Source: Anoxybacillus mongoliensis (GTDB taxonomy: Bacteria > Bacillota > Bacilli > Bacillales > Anoxybacillaceae). Taken from it: a DNA stretch of 56,989 bases. The notes beneath the pieces were generated by a model that saw only the letters and a list, made by a program, of their open reading frames with translations, did no database searches and was not told the origin of the DNA. The stretch is taken from the NCBI RefSeq assembly GCF_014201515.1, contig NZ_JACHEQ010000015.1, forward strand, positions 1-56,989. The letters run 5' to 3'. This document shows positions 1 through 9,232 of this stretch, piece by piece. Position 1 is the first letter of the stretch; each line of letters begins with the position of its first letter. Both the position numbers and the translations under genes were made by a program.

Positions 1-95
<95 letters not shown>

Positions 96-105
96 AAAAC
101 ATGAA

Positions 106-260
106 TTATTCCGCAGTAGCTCAGTGACGAGCGATGCTCCATTGAGTAAACTGCGAGTTGCCTCGACGCATCCATCATCGCTGAGTATGCGAGTAGAGGA
201 AGAGGCAGTACGCTTTATCTTAAATAATGGTTAAGCAGTATGAAGCCCTTACATCTTTAT
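106..260 (+). repeat. tRNA-Asn 5' half fused to tRNA-associated element, copy 1
   Basis: Positions 110-126 repeat the first 17 bases of tRNA-Asn and then leave the tRNA in the D-loop. From 127 an element starting ACGAGCGAT follows, with core 'GAGTTGCCTCGACGCAT' and 'AGAGGAAGAGGCA'; TGCCTC (159-164) can pair with GAGGCA (202-207). The intact tRNA-Asn restarts at 261. A 21-bp direct repeat (106-126 and 257-277) brackets the element. The same arrangement recurs at 55243 and 56624. It has no coding appearance. Confidence 0.8.
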
Positions 261-335
261 TCCGCAGTAGCTCAGTGGTAGAGCACTCGGCTGTTAACCG
301 AGCGGTCGTAGGTTCGAATCCTACCTGCGGAGCCA
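261..335 (+). tRNA. tRNA-Asn (GTT)
   Basis: Complete cloverleaf with acceptor TCCGCAG/CTGCGGA, anticodon GTT in the arm CTCGGCTGTTAACCGAG, T-arm GGTTCGAATCC, and encoded CCA. Confidence 0.97.
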
Positions 336-337
336 GT

Positions 338-410
338 GCTTCCATAGCTCAGTTGGTAGAGCACTTCCATGGTAAGGAAGAGGTCACCGGTTCAAGCCCG
401 GTTGGAAGCT
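338..410 (+). tRNA. tRNA-Thr (GGT)
   Basis: Acceptor GCTTCCA/TGGAAGC, anticodon GGT, T-arm GGTTCAAGCCC. The 3' CCA is not encoded, so it must be added after transcription. Confidence 0.95.
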
Positions 411-425
411 TGTGTGTCGTATGTT

Positions 426-497
426 GGCCCGTTGGTCAAGTGGTTAAGACACCGCCCTTTCACGGCGGTAACACGGGTTCGAATCCCGTACGGGTCA
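426..497 (+). tRNA. tRNA-Glu (TTC)
   Basis: Acceptor GGCCCGT/ACGGGTC, anticodon TTC in CCGCCCTTTCACGGCGG. CCA is not encoded. An essentially identical copy lies at 55582. Confidence 0.95.
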
Positions 498-505
498 TCT
501 TATAT

Positions 506-581
506 GGAGGATTAGCTCAGCTGGGAGAGCACTTGCCTTACAAGCAAGGGGTCGGCGGTTCGATCCCGTCATCCTCCACCA
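506..581 (+). tRNA. tRNA-Val (TAC)
   Basis: Acceptor GGAGGAT/ATCCTCC, anticodon TAC, encoded CCA. The copy at 55693 has the same body but lacks the encoded CCA. Confidence 0.95.
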
Positions 582-631
582 TACATTTGGATAAACTGAT
601 AGGGAACTGGACAATATAATGTAGTCAGCTT

Positions 632-707
<76 letters not shown>

Positions 708-712
708 TCTGC

Positions 713-797
713 GGAGGGGTAGCGAAGTGGCTAAACGCGGCGGACTGTAAATCCGCTCCCTTTGGGTTCGGCGGTTCGAATCCGTCCCCCTCCACCA
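713..797 (+). tRNA. tRNA-Tyr (GTA)
   Basis: Acceptor GGAGGGG/CCCCTCC, anticodon GTA in GCGGACTGTAAATCCGC, a long variable arm as expected for class II bacterial tRNA-Tyr, encoded CCA. Confidence 0.95.
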
Positions 798-815
798 TCT
801 TCTTTGTTTCATCAA

Positions 816-890
816 TGGGCTATAGCCAAGCGGTAAGGCAACGGACTTTGACTCCGTGATGCGCTGGTTCGAATCCAGCTAGCCCAGCCA
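816..890 (+). tRNA. tRNA-Gln (TTG)
   Basis: Acceptor TGGGCTA/TAGCCCA, anticodon TTG in ACGGACTTTGACTCCGT, encoded CCA. A duplicate is at 55880. Confidence 0.95.
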
Positions 891-900
891 TTCATATGAT

Positions 901-973
901 GAGCCATTAGCTCAGTAGGTAGAGCATCTGACTTTTAATCAGAGGGTCGGAGGTTCGAGTCCTCCATGGCTCA
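901..973 (+). tRNA. tRNA-Lys (TTT)
   Basis: Acceptor GAGCCAT/ATGGCTC, anticodon TTT in TCTGACTTTTAATCAGA. CCA is not encoded here, unlike in the copy at 56104. Confidence 0.95.
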
Positions 974-979
974 CTGTTT

Positions 980-1054
980 GCGGAAGTAGTTCAGTGGTAG
1001 AACACCACCTTGCCAAGGTGGGGGTCGCGGGTTCGAGTCCCGTCTTCCGCTCCA
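980..1054 (+). tRNA. tRNA-Gly (GCC)
   Basis: Acceptor GCGGAAG/CTTCCGC, anticodon GCC in CCACCTTGCCAAGGTGG, encoded CCA. Confidence 0.95.
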
Positions 1055-1055
1055 T

Positions 1056-1128
1056 GGGGCCTTAGCTCAGCTGGGAGAGCGCCTGCTTTGCACGCAGGAG
1101 GTCATCGGTTCGATCCCGATAGGCTCCA
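1056..1128 (+). tRNA. tRNA-Ala (TGC)
   Basis: Acceptor GGGGCCT/AGGCTCC, anticodon TGC in CCTGCTTTGCACGCAGG. CCA is not encoded. It is the last tRNA of the first array. Confidence 0.95.
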
Positions 1129-1142
1129 TACCATACTATTTA

Positions 1143-1175
1143 AAACCTTAGGTACTACCTAAGGTTTTTTCTTTT
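1143..1175 (+). terminator. rrn/tRNA operon terminator
   Basis: AAACCTTAGGTA and TACCTAAGGTTT form a strong hairpin followed by a T-run. It lies 15 bp after the last tRNA and closes the rrn-tRNA operon. Confidence 0.85.
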
Positions 1176-1188
1176 TACTCTTTTTACT

Positions 1189-1206
1189 ATAGAATAAATA
1201 TTCAAA
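1189..1206 (+). promoter_or_regulatory. ArgR/AhrC box upstream of arginase
   Basis: AGAATAAATATTCAA matches most positions of the remembered Bacillus ARG box (consensus about CATGAATAAAAATTCAAG). It sits just upstream of the rocF promoter. AhrC activates arginine catabolic genes in Bacillus, so arginine-dependent control is a reasonable inference. Confidence 0.55.
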
Positions 1207-1217
1207 AAGTTGTCGAG

Positions 1218-1247
1218 TTGAGCCAACTGTTTCTCCTCATGTACAAT
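1218..1247 (+). promoter_or_regulatory. Candidate promoter of rocF
   Basis: TTGAGC and TACAAT are separated by 18 bp, about 30 bp before the arginase ribosome-binding site. This resembles a SigA promoter. It is called on motif match alone. Confidence 0.5.
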
Positions 1248-1280
1248 AAATATTAGATACAGCAAGGGGAGGAGATCAAG

Positions 1281-2177
1281 ATGAACATTTCGATTATTGG
1301 TGTGCCAATGGACTTAGGACAAACACGTCGTGGCGTTGATATGGGACCAAGTGCAATTCGCTACGCTGGCATAGTGGAGCGTTTAGAAAACTTAAATCAT
1401 GATATTGAAGATTTAGGAGATATTCAAATTGGTCGCGCTGAGCGCGTTCAAGATGTGATGAATCCAAAATTACGAAACTTGAAAGCGGTTGCTGAAGCAA
1501 ACGAAAAGTTAGCCGTTACAGTGGATGAAGTTGTAACAAGAGGTCGCTTTCCACTTGTGCTTGGTGGCGATCATAGCATCGCGATCGGGACGCTTGCAGG
1601 AGTAGCTAAACATTATAAAAACTTAGGCGTGATTTGGTATGATGCGCACGGAGATTTAAACACGGAAGAAACTTCTCCTTCGGGAAATATTCACGGTATG
1701 TCACTCGCTGCAAGTTTAGGACTTGGCCATCCAGCTCTAACGATGATTGGTGGATATAGCCCAAAAGTGAAACCAGAAAATATTGTGATTATTGGTGCTC
1801 GTGCACTTGATGAAGGTGAAAAACAACTCATTAAGGCAAAAGGAATTAAAATATATACAATGCATGAAATCGATCGTCTAGGTATGACGAAAGTGATGGA
1901 AGAGACGATTGCGTATTTAAAAGAACGCACGGACGGTGTACATTTGTCTCTTGACTTAGATGGACTTGATCCACACGATGCACCAGGAGTTGGAACACCG
2001 GTAATTGGCGGACTGACATATCGGGAAAGTCATTTAGCGATGGAAATGTTAGCTGAAGCTCAAATCATCACTTCAGCGGAATTTGTTGAAGTCAATCCGA
2101 TTTTAGATGAGCGGAATAAAACAGCTGCAACCGCTGTTGCTTTAATGGGATCATTGTTTGGTGAGAAGCTTGTATGA
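1281..2177 (+). CDS. rocF: Arginase
   Basis: This 298-aa protein hydrolyses L-arginine to ornithine and urea in the cytoplasm, the first step of arginine catabolism. The family's Mn-binding motifs are all present: GGDHS (residues 95-99), DAHGD (121-125) and DLDGLDP (225-231). Length and N-terminus ([14 protein letters not shown]) fit Bacillus arginases. The start is supported by a strong GGGGAGG site 9-10 bp upstream. The gene stands alone after the tRNA terminator, with an apparent ArgR box and its own promoter upstream, and a T-rich tail follows before sigW. Agmatinase is the related alternative, but the N-terminal pattern is arginase-like. Confidence 0.95.
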   Translation: MNISIIGVPMDLGQTRRGVDMGPSAIRYAGIVERLENLNHDIEDLGDIQIGRAERVQDVMNPKLRNLKAVAEANEKLAVTVDEVVTRGRFPLVLGGDHSIAIGTLAGVAKHYKNLGVIWYDAHGDLNTEETSPSGNIHGMSLAASLGLGHPALTMIGGYSPKVKPENIVIIGARALDEGEKQLIKAKGIKIYTMHEIDRLGMTKVMEETIAYLKERTDGVHLSLDLDGLDPHDAPGVGTPVIGGLTYRESHLAMEMLAEAQIITSAEFVEVNPILDERNKTAATAVALMGSLFGEKLV

Positions 2178-2238
2178 GAGGTGGCATGATGCCCCTCTCG
2201 ATTTTTTTTAAAAAAATTAACATATTCGTTGCGATTTA

Positions 2239-2264
2239 TGGAACTTTGCTTTATGTTATTCGTA
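2239..2264 (+). promoter_or_regulatory. SigW-type autoregulatory promoter
   Basis: TGGAAC, 16 bp, then CGTA closely matches the ECF SigW promoter pattern (TGAAAC-N16-CGTA). It lies directly before sigW, as expected for the known autoregulation of this sigma factor. Confidence 0.8.
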
Positions 2265-2299
2265 TAAAATAGTAGCCCCCATGTGGAGGTAAATATGGA

Positions 2300-2863
2300 A
2301 TGGACACGTTTATTAAGCAACGCATTAAAGCGGTTAAAAAGGGAGATCAAAGCGCGTTTGCAGATATTGTCGAAATGTACAAAGATAAAATTTATCAACT
2401 GTGCTATCGGATGTTAGGAAATCGTCATGAAGCAGAGGACGCGGCCCAAGAAGCGTTTATTCGGGCGTATGTCAACATTCATACATACGATCCGACAATG
2501 AAGTTTTCTTCTTGGTTATATCGCATTGCGACGAACTTATCGATTGATCGCATGCGTAAAAAAAAGCCCAATGTTTATTTAGATGCAGAGGTGTCAGGGA
2601 CAGACGGGTTAACGATGTACTCGCAGCTTGCAGATGAAGGAGCTTCTCCGGAAGATGCGTTAGAAAGCTTAGAGTTACAACAAATGGTACAAGAAGCGAT
2701 TTTAAAACTACCGGAAAAATATCGCACGGTCATCGTTTTAAAATATATTGATGAATTATCGCTACAAGAAATTAGTGACATTTTAAATTTGCCAATTGGT
2801 ACAGTGAAAACGCGCATTCACCGTGGTCGTGAGGCATTGCGTAAACATTTAGGCCATTTATGA
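2300..2863 (+). CDS. sigW: ECF RNA polymerase sigma factor SigW
   Basis: This 187-aa ECF sigma factor has region 2 (about residues 25-95, including the SSWLYRIATNLSIDRMRKK stretch) and a region 4 helix-turn-helix (about 130-185, with LSLQEISDILNLPIGTVKTRIHRGR). Length and sequence agree with Bacillus SigW. SigW directs genes answering alkaline shock, antimicrobial peptides and cell-wall stress. A SigW-type promoter lies upstream, and the gene is followed at once by its membrane anti-sigma factor, with the two ORFs nearly abutting. The start ATG lies a few bases after a GGAGG-type site. Confidence 0.93.
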   Translation: MDTFIKQRIKAVKKGDQSAFADIVEMYKDKIYQLCYRMLGNRHEAEDAAQEAFIRAYVNIHTYDPTMKFSSWLYRIATNLSIDRMRKKKPNVYLDAEVSGTDGLTMYSQLADEGASPEDALESLELQQMVQEAILKLPEKYRTVIVLKYIDELSLQEISDILNLPIGTVKTRIHRGREALRKHLGHL

Positions 2864-2883
2864 TGAAAAAAGGAGTGAGACAG

Positions 2884-3498
2884 ATGCCATGCTCTGAAAA
2901 AATCGTCCAATGGATGCATGATTATTTAGACGGAGACATTCAAAAAGAAGAAGAGCAACAATTGCGTAGCCATATTCAGCAATGTGAAGCATGCCGAGAG
3001 CATTTCTATGCATTGAAAAAAACAGTGGCGTTTGTCGAAAATGTTTCTCACTTCACCCCTTCAGACGATTTTATTAAAAAAGTGATGTACAATTTACCTC
3101 GTGAAAAACGGCGTGTGCGTTGGAAACGATGGCTTACCCATCATCCGTTTCTGACTGCCGCCTCGTTGTTCCTTTTGCTAAGCACGAGCAGTTTATGGGC
3201 AGTTTGGCAAGAAGATAATGAATTTTCGTTTTCTAAACAAGAACATTTAATTGTTCAAAATCATACTGTCATCGTACCAGAAGGGAAAATTGTTGAAGGA
3301 GATATTGTTGTCCGAAACGGCGATATTAAAATTGAAGGAGAAGTGCACGGCAATGTGACGGTCATTAACGGTCATAAATATTTAGCTTCTGCTGGCGAAG
3401 TAACGGGACAAATTGAAGAAGTTAATGAAGTATTTGATTGGATTTGGTATAATGTAAAAAGAGTCGGTTACAATATCGCCAAAACATTAACGAAATAG
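2884..3498 (+). CDS. rsiW: Anti-sigma-W factor RsiW
   Basis: This single-pass membrane anti-sigma factor sequesters SigW and releases it after regulated intramembrane proteolysis. The N-terminal zinc-binding anti-sigma domain shows H30-x3-C34-x2-C37; a hydrophobic segment at about residues 86-105 follows, then an extracytoplasmic polymer-like domain. I chose the ATG at 2884 (MPCSEK) because AAAGGAG precedes it at proper spacing and because it matches the remembered B. subtilis RsiW start; an upstream ATG at 2860 overlaps the sigW end. It is co-transcribed with sigW and followed by a terminator. Confidence 0.93.
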   Translation: MPCSEKIVQWMHDYLDGDIQKEEEQQLRSHIQQCEACREHFYALKKTVAFVENVSHFTPSDDFIKKVMYNLPREKRRVRWKRWLTHHPFLTAASLFLLLSTSSLWAVWQEDNEFSFSKQEHLIVQNHTVIVPEGKIVEGDIVVRNGDIKIEGEVHGNVTVINGHKYLASAGEVTGQIEEVNEVFDWIWYNVKRVGYNIAKTLTK

Positions 3499-3522
3499 CC
3501 ATCCATATTGATGGCTTTTTTA
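3498..3522 (+). terminator. Terminator after rsiW
   Basis: GCCATC-catatt-GATGGC with a following T6 overlaps the rsiW stop codon. It separates the sigW-rsiW transcript from cdaA. Confidence 0.8.
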
Positions 3523-3561
3523 CATGTGAGAGCAATTAGAATGAGTGAAGGAAGTGTAAGA

Positions 3562-4383
3562 ATGCCATTTGGAGAGCTCCCAACATTTGTTAACTACCTC
3601 ATTAAGTTTGTAGACATTCTTGTCGTTTGGTTTGTCATTTATAAGCTCATTATGGTTGTGCGCGGCACGAAAGCGGTGCAACTGCTTAAAGGGATTATTG
3701 TCATTATTCTTGTCCGAATTGTGAGTAGCTTCATTGGGTTAAGCACGTTACAATGGTTGATGGACCAAGCGATTACGTGGGGTTTTTTAGCTATCATTAT
3801 CATTTTTCAACCAGAATTACGCCGAGCACTTGAACAACTAGGAAGAGGAAAATTGTTTTCGCGAAGTACGACCCCTGAAGAAGAAGAACAAACGTATATG
3901 ATTGAAGCCATTGCAAAAGCGACAGAGTATATGGCAAAACGACGGATCGGAGCCCTTATTTCTATTGAGCGAGAAACAGGAATGGGCGATTATATTGAAA
4001 CCGGCATTCCATTACACGCGCATGTTTCATCAGAATTGCTCATTAACATTTTTATTCCAAATACACCACTTCACGATGGAGCTGTCATTATACAAAAAAA
4101 CCAAATTGCTGCGGCATCATGTTATTTGCCATTGTCAGAAAGTCCGTTTATTTCTAAAGAGCTCGGTACGAGACATCGCGCGGCATTAGGTATTAGTGAA
4201 GTGACAGACAGCATTACTGTTGTTGTGTCCGAAGAAACAGGAGCGATTTCTGTTACGAAAAATGGGGAGCTTTACCGCGATTTAAAATTAGATGTATTAC
4301 GAGAATTGCTGACGAAGGAGCTTGTTCAGCCGAAAGCAACTTCTTCATCTCGTTGGCAGTGGAGGGCGAAAAAAAGTGGATAA
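3562..4383 (+). CDS. cdaA: Diadenylate cyclase CdaA
   Basis: This membrane-bound 273-aa enzyme makes the essential second messenger c-di-AMP from two ATP. Three hydrophobic segments lie at about residues 8-90, followed by the DAC domain with the signature DGA (172-174) and RHR (204-206). The ATG at 3562 gives a length equal to B. subtilis CdaA as remembered and has GAAGGAAG upstream; upstream ATGs at 3508 and 3541 extend into the rsiW terminator and are not favoured. It heads the conserved cdaA-cdaR-glmM operon, which couples c-di-AMP synthesis to its regulator CdaR and to GlmM, which binds and inhibits CdaA. Confidence 0.94.
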   Translation: MPFGELPTFVNYLIKFVDILVVWFVIYKLIMVVRGTKAVQLLKGIIVIILVRIVSSFIGLSTLQWLMDQAITWGFLAIIIIFQPELRRALEQLGRGKLFSRSTTPEEEEQTYMIEAIAKATEYMAKRRIGALISIERETGMGDYIETGIPLHAHVSSELLINIFIPNTPLHDGAVIIQKNQIAAASCYLPLSESPFISKELGTRHRAALGISEVTDSITVVVSEETGAISVTKNGELYRDLKLDVLRELLTKELVQPKATSSSRWQWRAKKSG

Positions 4384-5611
4384 ATGGATGAATAGCCCAT
4401 GGTTTATACGCATTTTTTCTTTGTTGTTAGCGCTTATGATTTACGTTTCAGTTAATATTGAAACACAATCGAATAGTATGTCACGAAATACGGTTGGACA
4501 AACGGATGTTGAAACGGTGACGGACGTGCCAGTGGTAGCGTATTACGATCAAGAAAACCTTGTTGTTTCTGGCATTCCTCAATCGGTTAACGTGATGCTT
4601 GAAGGACCGAAAAGTATTGTCACGCCAACAAAGCTGCAACGAGATTTTGAAGTGTATGTAGATTTATCTAAATTGTCAATTGGTCAGCATACCGTCCCTT
4701 TGAAATACCGAAATATTTCTGAAAAGTTACGCGTCACCATTGATCCAGCGACAATTACTGTAACTATCGATGAACGAGTGTCAAAAGACTTTCCAGTGGA
4801 AGTTGATTTTATTAATAAATCCCAAATTGCCGATGGTTATTCACCAGAACAGCCAATTGTCAAGCCAAATGTTGTGAAAGTAACAGGAGCAAAATCGTTA
4901 ATTGACAAAGTGGCGCTAGTGAAGGCACGCGTCGATTTAAAAGGGGTCGAGGAAACGATTGAGCGAGAATCAAAAGTGACGGTGTATGATAAAGAAGGGA
5001 ATGTATTGCCTCTGGATGTTGAGCCGTCTATCGTAGACATTACCGTCCCAATTAAAAGCCCAAGCAAAACCGTTCCTCTAAAAATTGAACGAAAAGGAAC
5101 GTTACGAGAAGGATTAAGCATTGTGAAAATGGAAGTCATTCCGAGCGAAGTCACGATTTTCGGACCAAAAGCAAAAATCGATGAGATCGAGTTTCTTAGT
5201 GGTATTGAAGTTGATCTAAGCGATATTACAAGTGATACGACGTTACAAGTTGATGTGCCTGTACCAAAAGGAGTAAAGGTGGTCGACCCAGCAAAAGTGA
5301 CAATTTTAATTGAAGTAGAGCAAGAAAAAGAGAGAACGTTTGACAACGTCCCGATTGAAATTATCGGATTGAACGATGCATATAAAGCGGAACTGATTGA
5401 TCCTGTTGATCGCAATATTACATTAACAGCTTTAGGGGCTCAACGTGTACTGAATGCTATTCAGTTAAAGGATATTGAGGTATACTTAAACGTTAGTGAA
5501 TTAGGCATTGGTGAGCATACTGTGCCAATTGAAGTCAACGGGCCTCAAAACGTTCGATGGAAACTACCGCAAAAAGAAGCAACCATCCGTATTATAAGAA
5601 ATGAGTCATGA
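4376..5611 (+). CDS. cdaR: CdaA regulatory protein CdaR (YbbR-domain)
   Basis: This 411-aa protein has one N-terminal membrane anchor ([16 protein letters not shown]) and about four extracytoplasmic YbbR repeats. It interacts with CdaA and modulates c-di-AMP production. I take the GTG at 4376, which overlaps the end of cdaA and follows GGAGGG at 9 bp; this reproduces the [10 protein letters not shown] start expected from homologues. An ATG at 4322 lies in the cdaA coding region with no suitable site. The end overlaps the glmM leader region, consistent with a single operon. Confidence 0.92.
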   Translation: MDKWMNSPWFIRIFSLLLALMIYVSVNIETQSNSMSRNTVGQTDVETVTDVPVVAYYDQENLVVSGIPQSVNVMLEGPKSIVTPTKLQRDFEVYVDLSKLSIGQHTVPLKYRNISEKLRVTIDPATITVTIDERVSKDFPVEVDFINKSQIADGYSPEQPIVKPNVVKVTGAKSLIDKVALVKARVDLKGVEETIERESKVTVYDKEGNVLPLDVEPSIVDITVPIKSPSKTVPLKIERKGTLREGLSIVKMEVIPSEVTIFGPKAKIDEIEFLSGIEVDLSDITSDTTLQVDVPVPKGVKVVDPAKVTILIEVEQEKERTFDNVPIEIIGLNDAYKAELIDPVDRNITLTALGAQRVLNAIQLKDIEVYLNVSELGIGEHTVPIEVNGPQNVRWKLPQKEATIRIIRNES

Positions 5612-5627
5612 TAAAAGGAGCGATAGC

Positions 5628-6974
5628 ATGGGTAAGTATTTCGGAACAGACGGTGTTCGAGGAATTGCAAATAGTGAATTAACACCAGAATTAGCTTTTA
5701 AAATTGGTCGTTTTGGTGGCTACGTATTAACGAAAGATAAAGAACGTCCAAAAGTATTAATTGGGCGCGATACACGCATTTCTGGTCATATGCTTGAAGG
5801 GGCGCTTGTAGCTGGACTGCTCTCCATCGGGGCGGAAGTGATGCGCCTTGGTGTGATTTCTACACCGGGCGTCGCATATTTAACAAAAGTGTTAGGGGCG
5901 CAAGCGGGGGTGATGATCTCCGCTTCGCATAACCCTGTTCAAGATAACGGTATTAAGTTTTTTGGTCCAGATGGCTTTAAGCTGTCCGATGAACAAGAAC
6001 AAGAAATTGAAGCTCTTCTCGATAGTGAAGAAGATACGTTGCCACGTCCAATCGGCAAAGATTTAGGGCAAGTAAACGACTATTTTGAAGGCGGACAAAA
6101 ATATTTACAATATTTAAAGCAAACAGTAGACGAGGATTTTTCCGGCATTCACGTAGCGCTTGATTGCGCGCACGGTGCGACATCGTCATTAGCGACGCAC
6201 TTATTTGCTGATTTAGATGCCGATGTGTCTACGATGGGTGCATCACCGAACGGGTTAAATATTAACGACGGTGTCGGCTCAACACATCCGGAGGCGTTAG
6301 CGGCATTTGTGAAGGAAAAAGGGGCAGATGTAGGGTTAGCGTTTGATGGAGATGGCGACCGATTAATTGCGGTTGATGAAAACGGTGAAATTGTTGACGG
6401 TGACCAAATTATGTACATTTGCGCAAAATATTTACATGAACAAGGGCGTTTGAAACATCAAACGGTCGTCTCAACCGTCATGAGCAACCTTGGTTTTTAT
6501 AAAGCGCTTGAGGCGAAAGGGATCAAAAGTGTGCAAACAGCCGTTGGCGACCGTTACGTCGTCGAAGAAATGAAAAAGAACGGTTACAATTTAGGTGGAG
6601 AACAATCGGGGCATATTATTTTCCTCGATTACAATACAACAGGCGACGGGTTACTAACGGCGCTACAGCTTGTCAACATTATGAAAGTAACGAAAAAGCC
6701 GCTTTCTGAGCTAGCAGGGGAAATGAAAAAATACCCACAAAAATTAGTGAACGTAAAAGTAACGGATAAACATGAAGCAATCGCAAGCGAAGAAGTACAA
6801 CGCGTCATTCGTGAGGTAGAAGAAGAAATGGCTGGAAACGGCCGCATTCTCGTTCGCCCGTCTGGTACGGAACCGCTCGTTCGCGTGATGGCAGAAGCGC
6901 CGACAAATGAACTTTGCGATCAATACGTCGAGCGCATTGCGTCTGTTATTCGTGAGCGCTTTGGCGTACAATAA
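5628..6974 (+). CDS. glmM: Phosphoglucosamine mutase GlmM
   Basis: This 448-aa enzyme converts glucosamine-6-phosphate to glucosamine-1-phosphate for UDP-GlcNAc and peptidoglycan synthesis. The N-terminus [11 protein letters not shown], the phosphoserine loop SASHNP (S100), the Mg site FDGDGDR (about 238-244) and the C-terminal RPSGTEP phosphate-binding loop are all present. The ATG at 5628 follows AAAAGGAG and is preferred over an in-frame ATG at 5601 inside the end of cdaR. It is third in the cdaA-cdaR-glmM operon and is followed by a perfect terminator hairpin before glmS. Confidence 0.96.
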   Translation: MGKYFGTDGVRGIANSELTPELAFKIGRFGGYVLTKDKERPKVLIGRDTRISGHMLEGALVAGLLSIGAEVMRLGVISTPGVAYLTKVLGAQAGVMISASHNPVQDNGIKFFGPDGFKLSDEQEQEIEALLDSEEDTLPRPIGKDLGQVNDYFEGGQKYLQYLKQTVDEDFSGIHVALDCAHGATSSLATHLFADLDADVSTMGASPNGLNINDGVGSTHPEALAAFVKEKGADVGLAFDGDGDRLIAVDENGEIVDGDQIMYICAKYLHEQGRLKHQTVVSTVMSNLGFYKALEAKGIKSVQTAVGDRYVVEEMKKNGYNLGGEQSGHIIFLDYNTTGDGLLTALQLVNIMKVTKKPLSELAGEMKKYPQKLVNVKVTDKHEAIASEEVQRVIREVEEEMAGNGRILVRPSGTEPLVRVMAEAPTNELCDQYVERIASVIRERFGVQ

Positions 6975-6991
6975 TGTTTTCGGTAAACGAT

Positions 6992-7035
6992 ATGCATAAA
7001 TGGAACGATTTATTCCATTTATGCATATTTTGTTT
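6992..7035 (+). terminator. Terminator after glmM
   Basis: A perfect 14-bp stem (ATGCATAAATGGAA with its complement) and a short loop, followed by a T-rich stretch, lie 17 bp after the glmM stop. Confidence 0.75.
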
Positions 7036-7057
7036 ATACAGGGGTAAGCGATACACA

Positions 7058-7087
7058 TTGACGTTTGCCTCTTTATTGTTGTAAACT
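7058..7087 (+). promoter_or_regulatory. Candidate glmS promoter
   Basis: TTGACG and TAAACT with 18-bp spacing lie about 50 bp before the ribozyme cleavage site, so the ribozyme would be in the 5' leader. Motif match only. Confidence 0.5.
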
Positions 7088-7143
7088 ATTGTTGTTTGAC
7101 ATCTTACATGAAAGGGGGATAGCGGAAAACAACAGTTATTAAA

Positions 7144-7298
7144 GCGCCTGGACTAAGCTTTGGACGGGAAAAAAGCTTAGTTGACGAGGAGGAGGTTTAT
7201 CGAGTGTTCGGCGGATGCCTCCCGGCTGAGGCGATGACAGCCGCAAGTTCTTTCTTAAAACAAAGAGGCGACTCTTTGCACAAAGGAAAGAACGTTCA
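7144..7298 (+). ncRNA. glmS ribozyme: glmS ribozyme (GlcN6P riboswitch)
   Basis: The leader contains AGCGCC at the cleavage position (cut predicted between A7143 and G7144). Long conserved blocks of the glmS ribozyme follow, including GACGAGGAGGAGGTTTATCGA-type and TCGGCGGATGCCTCCCGG sequences, and a 3' pseudoknot domain ends near AAAGGAAAGAACG. Glucosamine-6-phosphate acts as the cofactor for self-cleavage, which destabilises the mRNA and gives product feedback on GlmS. It lies between the glmM terminator and the glmS start, as in other Bacillales. Confidence 0.95.
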
Positions 7299-7360
7299 TC
7301 GCACATACGAATTAAGGGGCAAGAGCCCCTTCTTGCCCCTATTATTAGGGAGGATTTATT

Positions 7361-9163
7361 ATGTGCGGAATCGTTGGTTATATTGGTGAACAACCATCAA
7401 AAGAAATTTTATTGTACGGATTAGAGAAATTAGAGTATCGCGGATATGACTCTGCGGGTATTGCGTTATTAAACGAACAAGGTGTCCATGTGTTTAAAGA
7501 AAAAGGACGCATCGCTGATTTGCGTGCCATTGTCGCAGAAGATGTAGACGCGCCGCTTGGCATCGGTCATACACGTTGGGCGACACATGGCGTACCGAAC
7601 CGTGTCAATGCCCATCCACACCAAAGTGCATCTGGTCGTTTTACCCTTGTGCATAATGGTGTGATCGAAAACTACGAATTGCTAAAACGTGATTATTTAG
7701 CACACGTGTCGTTTACAAGTGATACAGATACAGAAGTCATTGTGCAGTTAATTGAAACGTTTGTAAACGAAGGATTATCGGTAGAAGAAGCGTTTCGTAA
7801 GACGCTTTCGTTATTGAAAGGTTCATATGCGATCGCTTTAATTGATGCAGAAAACGATGGCGTCATTTACGCAGCGAAAAATAAAAGCCCGCTTTTAGCT
7901 GGATTAGGCAAAGGGTTCAACGTTGTCGCCAGCGACGCATTAGCGATGTTGCAAGTGACAAACGAATATGTCGAGTTAATGGATAAAGAAATCGTCGTCG
8001 TCACAAAAGAAAGTGTAACGATTAAAAAGTTAAATGGTGAAGTCGTAGAGCGTGCACCGTATGTGGCGGAATTGGATGCAAGCGACATTGAAAAAGGAAC
8101 GTATCCTTACTACATGTTAAAAGAAATTGACGAACAACCGCTTGTCATTCGCCGTTTAATTGAAAAATATCGCAACGAACAAGGTGAATTGGCGATTGAC
8201 GAAAACATTGTTCAAGCAGTCAAAGAAGCAGACCGTTTATATATTGTCGCATGCGGCACGAGCTATCATGCTGGTTTAGTCGGTAAACAATTGATCGAAA
8301 ACTGGGCGAAAATTCCTGTGGAAGTGCATATCGCAAGCGAATTTTCATACAATATGCCGCTTTTATCAGAAAAACCGCTATTTATTTATATTTCACAAAG
8401 TGGGGAAACAGCGGACAGCCGTGCGGTGCTTGTACGTACGAAAGAGCTTGGTCATAAATCATTAACGATTACGAACGTGCCAGGCTCGACATTATCGCGC
8501 GAAGCAGATTATACGCTTCTTCTTCATGCTGGGCCAGAAATTGCTGTTGCATCAACGAAAGCATATACAGCACAAATTGCGGTGCTTGCGATGTTAGCTG
8601 CGGTTGCCGCAAAAGCAAAAGGCATCGAGTTGAATGTTGACGTTACAAAAGAACTCGGCATTGTTGCAAATGCGATGGAGACACTTTGCGACGCAAAGCA
8701 TGAAATGGAACAAATCGCACGTGAGTATTTAGCAACAACACGCAACTGCTTCTTTATTGGTCGTGCAGTTGACTATTATGTCGTATTAGAAGGCGCATTA
8801 AAGTTAAAAGAAATTTCTTACATTCAAGCAGAAGGCTTTGCGGGTGGAGAATTAAAGCACGGTACGATCGCTTTAATTGAAAATGGCACACCAGTGATCG
8901 CATTAGCGACACAAGAACATGTGAACTTAAGCATTCGCGGGAACGTCAAAGAAGTTGTCGCCCGCGGCGCTAATCCGTGCATCATCTCGATGAAAGGATT
9001 AGATATGGAGGACGACCGTTTCGTCATCCCAGCCGTTCATCCGATGCTCACACCACTTGCATCAGTCGTACCATTGCAATTAATTGCTTACTATGCGGCC
9101 TTACACCGTGGCTGCGACGTCGACAAACCGCGCAACTTAGCGAAGTCGGTAACGGTGGAATAA
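7361..9163 (+). CDS. glmS: Glutamine-fructose-6-phosphate aminotransferase GlmS
   Basis: This 600-aa isomerising aminotransferase makes glucosamine-6-phosphate from fructose-6-phosphate and glutamine. It has the N-terminal class II glutaminase domain (catalytic Cys2 in MCGIVGYIG; about residues 1-220) and two SIS sugar-isomerase domains (about 280-420 and 450-590, with SQSGETADS). The start follows GGGAGG. Expression is controlled by the leader ribozyme. Its product is the substrate of GlmM, encoded just upstream. A strong hairpin terminator follows. Confidence 0.97.
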   Translation: MCGIVGYIGEQPSKEILLYGLEKLEYRGYDSAGIALLNEQGVHVFKEKGRIADLRAIVAEDVDAPLGIGHTRWATHGVPNRVNAHPHQSASGRFTLVHNGVIENYELLKRDYLAHVSFTSDTDTEVIVQLIETFVNEGLSVEEAFRKTLSLLKGSYAIALIDAENDGVIYAAKNKSPLLAGLGKGFNVVASDALAMLQVTNEYVELMDKEIVVVTKESVTIKKLNGEVVERAPYVAELDASDIEKGTYPYYMLKEIDEQPLVIRRLIEKYRNEQGELAIDENIVQAVKEADRLYIVACGTSYHAGLVGKQLIENWAKIPVEVHIASEFSYNMPLLSEKPLFIYISQSGETADSRAVLVRTKELGHKSLTITNVPGSTLSREADYTLLLHAGPEIAVASTKAYTAQIAVLAMLAAVAAKAKGIELNVDVTKELGIVANAMETLCDAKHEMEQIAREYLATTRNCFFIGRAVDYYVVLEGALKLKEISYIQAEGFAGGELKHGTIALIENGTPVIALATQEHVNLSIRGNVKEVVARGANPCIISMKGLDMEDDRFVIPAVHPMLTPLASVVPLQLIAYYAALHRGCDVDKPRNLAKSVTVE

Positions 9164-9166
9164 AGC

Positions 9167-9222
9167 TTAAAAAACACACGTCATGGATTACGATGCATGT
9201 AATCGGACGTGTGTTTTTTATA
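9167..9222 (+). terminator. Terminator after glmS
   Basis: AAAAAACACACGTC pairs with GACGTGTGTTTTTT with an inner stem (GATTAC/GTAATC). The A-run and T-run make it potentially bidirectional, serving also the thioesterase remnant on the other strand. Confidence 0.85.
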
Positions 9223-9232
9223 TGAATGTATG

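Noticed and set aside
106-260. tRNA-associated elements as T-box or lysine riboswitches
   Set aside because: No T-box sequence (TGGNACCGCG), no specifier hairpin, no downstream synthetase gene, and no match to the lysine riboswitch core. They lie inside tRNA arrays.
7317-7347. A terminator between the glmS ribozyme and glmS
   Set aside because: GGGGCAAGA/TCTTGCCCC forms a good hairpin but no T-run follows, and the gene is already controlled by ribozyme cleavage.
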